Shown here: piece after piece, positions 20,902 through 25,104 of the stretch
Layout: each line of letters begins with the position of its first letter
Numbering within the stretch: position 1 is the stretch's first letter
DNA from: JBBARC01 sp040400005
GTDB taxonomy: Bacteria > Pseudomonadota > Alphaproteobacteria > Acetobacterales > Acetobacteraceae
Assembly (NCBI GenBank): GCA_040400005.1
Contig: JBBARC010000049.1
Coordinates: forward strand, 1-25,104
Reading direction: 5' to 3'
DNA: 25,104 nt
Notes under the pieces: generated by a model
The model's input: only the letters and a program-made list of their open reading frames with translations
Databases searched by the model: none
Told to the model about the DNA's origin: nothing
Program-made: the position numbers and the translations under genes

Positions 20902-23900
20902 ATGCTCAACCTGCTGCTTTCGCGGCGTTTGCTGCCATTGCTGGGCGCGCAATCGATCGGCGCGTTTGCCGATAATATGGTGAAAAATGCGCTCGCCGTG
21001 ATCGCGCTGCTGACGCTGGCGCATGGCAACCGCGAGGCGGTGCCGCTGGCCGGGGGCATTTTTATGCTGCCGTTTCTGCTGTTTTCGGCAACCGCCGGTA
21101 AAGTGGCGGCGAATTTTGCAAAATCGCGCAGTTTGGCTGTGATCAAGCTGATCGAACTTTGCATCTTAACCGCGGCGGCGGCGGCGATTATGGCGCAAAA
21201 CGTGCCGGCGCTGTTTGTGGTGTTGTTTGCGCTGGGGCTGGATGCGACGTTTTTATCGCCGATAAAATACGCGATTGTGCCGGAACTGTTGCCGCGCGAA
21301 AATCTGGTGGCCGGTAATGGTATTATGGAGGCCGGCACATTCGCCGGTATTTTGCTGGGCACGCTGGCCGGCGGGGCGCTGGCGGCATCTGGGCATTACG
21401 ACGCGCTAGCCGGCTTAGCGGTTGGCGCCGGTGTGGTGGGGTGGGTTGCCACTTTGTGGATTCCGCACACGCCACGCAGTGCGGCGCCGGTTGCGTGGCG
21501 GTTAAATATTTTGGTTGAAACCACGGCGCTGATTGACGATGCGCGGCAAAACCGCCGGGTGTGGCTGGCGATTTTGGGGTTAAGCTGGTTTTGGACGATC
21601 GGCGCTGTGCTGATCGCTGAATTTCCCGAGATCGGCGAACACATAACGCCGGGTGGCCAGGCGATTAGCTGGTTGCTGGCAGCCTTCACTTTGGGCGTGG
21701 GGTTCGGGTCGTTGATTTGTAACACGCTGATCAAGGGCGATCCGATTGCGCGTTATGCGCCGTTTTTGTGTTTGGCGATGAGTTTGTTTGGCTGGGATAC
21801 CGCAACGGCCGCCGCCCAACTGCCTTATGACGCGGCTGACCTGACCGGGTATTTTGCTTTTTGGCGGATGATGGCGGATTTGTTTTTGCTGGCAACTGCC
21901 GGTGGTTTGTTTTCGGTGCCGCTATACACTTTGCTGCAAACTTTGCCGGCGCGGCAGAACGTTGCCCGGATGATTGCTGCCAATAACGTGGTGAATGCGG
22001 GATACATGGTGGCCGGCGCTGGGGTTGCGGCGTTTTTGGCGTTTGCCGGCGCGACCCCGATTGGCATTATGCGCGTTGTTGCCATTGCTAATCTTGGTGT
22101 GTTTTTCGTGATGATCCGTTTGCTGCCGCGCGATACGCTGCACGTGATTTTTCGGCTGTATCTGCGCCTGGGCCACCGTATTGAGGTGCGCGGGTTGGAA
22201 CATGTGCGCGATCTGACCCAGCCAGTTGTTTATGTTAGTAACCATCAATCGTATGCCGATGGCGCGTTGCTGGCGGCTTACTTGCCGGGGCATCCGCAGT
22301 TTGCCGTAAACTCGTTCATCATGCGCAAATGGTGGGCGCGGCCATTTATGATGCTGGTGGATGTATTTCCGGTGGACCCTTCCCGGCCGCACGCGATTAA
22401 CGCTATGGTGAAATCGGTGAAAGCGGGCCGGTCACTGGTGATTTTCCCAGAAGGGCGGCTGACCCGCACCGGTGCTTTGATGAAAGTGTATGATGGGTCG
22501 GCCATGGTTGCCGATAAGGCAGAGGCGCTGATTGTGCCGGTGCGCATCGACGGGCCGCATTTAACCCCACTTTCCACCATGGGCAAATATTTGCGGCTGC
22601 GCTGGTTTTCGCGGCTGCGTATTACCGTGCTGCCGCCGCGTGCTTTGGCGGTGGACCCGGCTTTGGATGCACGCGCGCGCCGCCATGCGCTGGGTGAGGC
22701 GTTGCAGGATTTAATGACCGAGGCGCAATTCGCCACCCGCCGGATTGATCGTAGCCTGTTTGCCGGGCTGCTGGATATGCGCGACGATTTGGGCGGCGGC
22801 CACGAAATTGCCGACGACCCCGATTTCCGCCCGATCAATTATGGCAAGCTGGTTCTGGGGTCAGCTTTGTTGGGGCGGCGGCTGAATAAGCTCGCACCCC
22901 ACGGGCCGATGGGCGTACTGCTGCCCAATTCGGTGGGGGCTTTAGTAAGCTTTATGGCCCTGCAGGCGTTTGGCCGGGTGCCGGTGATGTTGAATTTCTC
23001 GCAAGGGCCGGCAGCAATGCTGGCGACTTGCCGGATTGCCGGGGTGGAAACGGTGATCACGTCTCGCCGCTTTGCCGATCGGGCGAATTTGACCGAGGCG
23101 ATCGGCCAGATTGAAGCCGAATTGCGTGTGCTGTGGTTAGAAGATGTGCGTGCGGGTTTGGGTGTGTTTGCCAAATTGCGCGCACTGGTGGATGCGCGGC
23201 GGGCGCGGCATTTGCCGGGTGCTAGGATCGAGCCCAATGAAACCGCGCTTATTTTAACCACCAGCGGATCGACCGGGGTGCCGAAAGCGGTGCTGTTGAG
23301 CCATCGTAATTTGCTGGCCAATATTGAACAAACCGCGGCGGCGATTGATTTTAACCCGAGCGACCGGGTGGTGAACGCGCTGCCGATGTTTCATTCGTTT
23401 GGGCTGACCTGTGGCACGTTGCTGCCGATGATGCTGGGCATACGGATATTTTTCTATCCCAGCCCGCTGCATTTTCGCGAAGTGCCGGAAATGATTTACG
23501 ACCAAGATACAACTATTGTGTTTGGTACGGATACTTTCTTGACCGGCTGGGCGCGCTATGCGCACCCGTATGATTTTCGCGCGGTGCGGTTTGCTATTGC
23601 TGGGGCGGAGAAAATTCGTGACGAAACCCGCAAATTGTTTGCCGAACGGTTCGGTGTGCGCTTGTTGGAAGCGTACGGCGCCACCGAAACATCGCCGGGT
23701 ATTGCCTGCAACACCACCATGCGCTGTGTGCCGGGGACGGTTGGGCGGTTGATGGTGGGGATTGAATCGCGCGTGGTGCCGGCGCCTGGCATTACCGAAG
23801 GCGGGGTGTTGCACATACGTGGCCCCAACGTGATGCGTGGCTATATCGATGCGACCAAACCTGGCGGCATCGATGCGCCGGAAGATGGCTGGTACGATAC

Positions 23901-24303
23901 TGGCGATGTGGTGAAAATTGAACCGGGCGGGTTTGTACGCATCTTAGGCCGGGTAAAGCGCTTTGCCAAAATTGGCGGCGAGCGGATTTCGATGGATGCG
24001 GCCGAATTGCTGGCCCAAGCAGTATGGCCGGACGCGACGCATGCGGTGATTGCCATGCCGGATGCGCGCAAGGGTGAAGTGATGGCGCTGCTGACCACGG
24101 AACCCACCGCCGATTTGGGCGCGTTGCTGGCGCATGCACGCGGCAATGGCATTGGCGAGATTACTGTGCCACGGCAGATTTTGCGGGTGCCGGCGATACC
24201 GGTGCTGGGCACCGGCAAAACCAATTACCCGGCGGCGCTGGAATTGGCGCAACGGTTGCTGGGGATATTGCCTGATGCGGCCGGCGAGATTGTGGCGGCG
24301 TAA
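20902..24303 (+). CDS. aas: Fused lysophospholipid transporter / acyltransferase / acyl-ACP synthetase (LplT-Aas type)
   Basis: This 1133-residue protein has three parts. Residues 1-410 are an MFS transporter with about a dozen membrane segments, beginning LLPLLGAQSIGAFADNMVKNA as in LplT. Residues 425-610 are a PlsC acyltransferase with the HX4D site NHQSYADG (H448, D453) and IFPEGR (514-519). Residues 645-1125 are an AMP-forming acyl ligase with TTSGSTGVPKA (786-796), EAYGATETSPG and YDTGDVVKI. In E. coli lplT and aas are separate neighbours; together they import lysophospholipid and re-acylate it at the inner membrane. The fused form is known in several proteobacteria. The ATG at 20902 lies after CGGGGGAAAC. 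It is probably monocistronic. Confidence 0.93.
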   Translation: MLNLLLSRRLLPLLGAQSIGAFADNMVKNALAVIALLTLAHGNREAVPLAGGIFMLPFLLFSATAGKVAANFAKSRSLAVIKLIELCILTAAAAAIMAQNVPALFVVLFALGLDATFLSPIKYAIVPELLPRENLVAGNGIMEAGTFAGILLGTLAGGALAASGHYDALAGLAVGAGVVGWVATLWIPHTPRSAAPVAWRLNILVETTALIDDARQNRRVWLAILGLSWFWTIGAVLIAEFPEIGEHITPGGQAISWLLAAFTLGVGFGSLICNTLIKGDPIARYAPFLCLAMSLFGWDTATAAAQLPYDAADLTGYFAFWRMMADLFLLATAGGLFSVPLYTLLQTLPARQNVARMIAANNVVNAGYMVAGAGVAAFLAFAGATPIGIMRVVAIANLGVFFVMIRLLPRDTLHVIFRLYLRLGHRIEVRGLEHVRDLTQPVVYVSNHQSYADGALLAAYLPGHPQFAVNSFIMRKWWARPFMMLVDVFPVDPSRPHAINAMVKSVKAGRSLVIFPEGRLTRTGALMKVYDGSAMVADKAEALIVPVRIDGPHLTPLSTMGKYLRLRWFSRLRITVLPPRALAVDPALDARARRHALGEALQDLMTEAQFATRRIDRSLFAGLLDMRDDLGGGHEIADDPDFRPINYGKLVLGSALLGRRLNKLAPHGPMGVLLPNSVGALVSFMALQAFGRVPVMLNFSQGPAAMLATCRIAGVETVITSRRFADRANLTEAIGQIEAELRVLWLEDVRAGLGVFAKLRALVDARRARHLPGARIEPNETALILTTSGSTGVPKAVLLSHRNLLANIEQTAAAIDFNPSDRVVNALPMFHSFGLTCGTLLPMMLGIRIFFYPSPLHFREVPEMIYDQDTTIVFGTDTFLTGWARYAHPYDFRAVRFAIAGAEKIRDETRKLFAERFGVRLLEAYGATETSPGIACNTTMRCVPGTVGRLMVGIESRVVPAPGITEGGVLHIRGPNVMRGYIDATKPGGIDAPEDGWYDTGDVVKIEPGGFVRILGRVKRFAKIGGERISMDAAELLAQAVWPDATHAVIAMPDARKGEVMALLTTEPTADLGALLAHARGNGIGEITVPRQILRVPAIPVLGTGKTNYPAALELAQRLLGILPDAAGEIVAA

Positions 24304-24325
24304 GTGTGTGGGACGGGCGCCGGGC

Positions 24326-24655
24326 CAGGGCAATCGGGTAAATGCAAGAAAGTAAGGATTTTCTTTTTTCTGAAGAAAAAAGTAACTGCCCAGGTAGGGT
24401 CGAAGCTACACAACCCATTGAAAAAATTTATGGCGACTTCGGGTTTAGGTCTGGTTTCGATACGCAAACTGCCGAAAAAGGGACAGTTTGCGTCGGTAAC
24501 GTAATGGCCTGCGCGCCGAGAGTTGAGTTTTTTGAGGCAGTTAGCGTTCTCACCCCTACCTGGGCAGTTACAGAAAAAAGAAACAAAAAAGACTTTTTTG
24601 ATGTTTGGTTTTGCATTCGCTGCAGCCAACAGTTCCAGTCCCTAGCTTCAAAAGT
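24326..24655 (+). repeat. Long palindromic intergenic repeat, copy C, split and truncated
   Basis: It starts with CAGGGCAATCGGGTA (24326-24340) and GAAAGTAAGGA, as in copy A, and runs to CTGAAGAAAAAA. A 190-bp insertion follows, and the repeat resumes as GAAACAAAAAAGACTTTTTTG, TGTTTGG, CTGCAGCCAA and GCTTCAAAAG. The outer right arm present in copies A and B is missing after 24655. Confidence 0.75.
24382..24571. mobile_element. 190-bp MITE with IS66-like ends
   Basis: Perfect 18-bp terminal inverted repeats GTAACTGCCCAGGTAGGG occupy 24382-24399 and (inverted) 24554-24571. An 8-bp direct repeat AGAAAAAA flanks the element at 24374-24381 and 24572-24579. Removing the insert and one copy of the duplication restores the palindromic repeat sequence seen at 17205-17240. 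Ends beginning GTAA and 8-bp target duplications are the known habit of the IS66 family. No transposase fits inside, so it is non-autonomous. It contains an internal hairpin ACGCAAACTG/CAGTTTGCGT. Confidence 0.8.
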
Positions 24656-24868
24656 GGGCCGGGGCGATGGACTCATACCCGAAAGTAGGCAGTCGGCACG
24701 GCTCTCCAGACGGTCAGCGGACTCGGCCAGGGCTTTGGGCGCAGATACGTTGGCAGAACGGGACATGTCCTGTCGCGCGGATAAGTGACGTGCCATCCGC
24801 CGCCTTGGGCGCGCAAGCTGATGTTTTTTCGTCGCCGGTTCGGCTGGGTTTCGCTGGCGCGTTGCGTT

Positions 24869-24894
24869 GGCGGATGACGCTTCGCTCATCCGCC
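24869..24894. repeat. REP-like hairpin
   Basis: GGCGGATGA and TCATCCGCC flank CGCTTCGC, a near-perfect palindrome of the same style as the hairpins at 8356-8453 (core GCTTCGC or GCGAAGC, outer GGATG/CATCC), and it is followed by CTACACGCG, compared with CTACGCG at 8462. Confidence 0.65.
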
Positions 24895-25045
24895 CTACAC
24901 GCGTTTGTCCCGGGTTTCACCGAGGCTAATAGGGCGGGGATGTGGCGCGGGGGTCGGGGGCGGCGTCGTCGAAATCGTCGTTGTAATCTGGCGGGTCGCG
25001 GGTGGTGACGTATGGCGCGACAATCTGTGTGAGAAAATGCGTCAA

Positions 25046-25104
25046 TCAGGGTAACTCCCAAGCCCCCTGGGCCAGCAGGACCTTAAAATCTCTTGCGGCT
25101 CGGA
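25046..25104 (-). CDS. Possible C-terminal end of a minus-strand gene cut by the right edge
   Basis: Entering from the right edge, one minus-strand frame reads RAARDFKVLLAQGAWELP and stops at TGA (25048-25046). It is only 18 residues and I cannot name a family. Its composition is protein-like; the other two minus frames and the plus frames are also partly open over such a short stretch, so support is weak. Confidence 0.25.
   Translation of the reverse strand, partial: RAARDFKVLLAQGAWELP

Larger units (their letters stand above)
24304..25045. other. Gene-poor region filled with repeats
   Basis: No convincing gene is visible in these 742 bases. They hold a copy of the long palindrome (24326-24655), split by a 190-bp MITE, then about 210 bases of unassigned sequence (24656-24868) and a REP-like hairpin (24869-24894). 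Frames that stay open here run through the repeats and were not accepted. A minus-strand frame at 24926-25045 is discussed under findings. Confidence 0.6.

Noticed and set aside
24342..24788. Plus-strand frame of 148 codons through the right intergenic region
   Set aside because: It reads through the palindromic repeat, the MITE and unassigned DNA; no protein family and no codon pattern like the neighbours.
24428..24889. Minus-strand frame of 153 codons in the same region
   Set aside because: It begins inside a REP hairpin and ends inside the MITE. The middle stretch (around 24660-24770) looks slightly protein-like, but there is no ribosome site, family or proper end.

Overview
The window is GC-rich chromosomal DNA of an alphaproteobacterium, most likely of the Rhodospirillales. 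This placement is inferred from gene content and order (hisF-hisE-HIT, gcvT-gcvH, etfB-etfA-hbd, a TIGR03087-type glycosyltransferase, a fused LplT/Aas protein) and from the kinds of intergenic palindromes; no 16S rRNA is present. Most of it is housekeeping DNA. No phage, CRISPR array or recognisable defence system is visible.

Layout, left part (1-10.1 kb). A Bax inhibitor-1/YccA gene is cut by the left edge (minus). Next come thpR, a probable small minus-strand ORF with its own terminator, hisF and hisE (the last with an unusual Lys/Ala/Pro tail), a HIT protein and an Smr-domain protein. A secreted eight-cysteine protein lies on the minus strand. gcvT-gcvH follow without gcvP, then tRNA-Ala(GGC) on minus. 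pyrD overlaps a HAD-IIA hydrolase gene. yqgE (minus) is divergent from a peroxiredoxin, which is followed by an unknown 74-residue protein.

Middle part (10.1-17.1 kb, all minus). etfB-etfA-hbd encode an electron transfer flavoprotein and a 3-hydroxyacyl-CoA dehydrogenase and look like one operon with its own promoter. Upstream lie a membrane-anchored 647-residue protein of unknown function with an exact 63-residue-period internal duplication, a GT4 glycosyltransferase and hddA.

Right part (17.1-24.3 kb, all plus). gmhA, an hddC-gmhB fusion, a formylglycine-generating enzyme and rnhB overlap one another tightly; the large aas gene (LplT-like MFS, PlsC and AMP-ligase domains) follows. With the divergent hddA, these genes supply every step from sedoheptulose 7-phosphate to an NDP-D-glycero-alpha-D-manno-heptose, presumably for a surface glycan built partly by the neighbouring glycosyltransferase.

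The most distinctive non-coding content is repeats. There are three copies of a long imperfect palindrome (one split by a 190-bp MITE with IS66-like ends and an 8-bp target duplication), two identical copies of a 41-bp hairpin element, and REP-like hairpins. A G10 tract sits directly before gmhA. The last 800 bases hold repeats and, at the right edge, possibly the end of a minus-strand gene.
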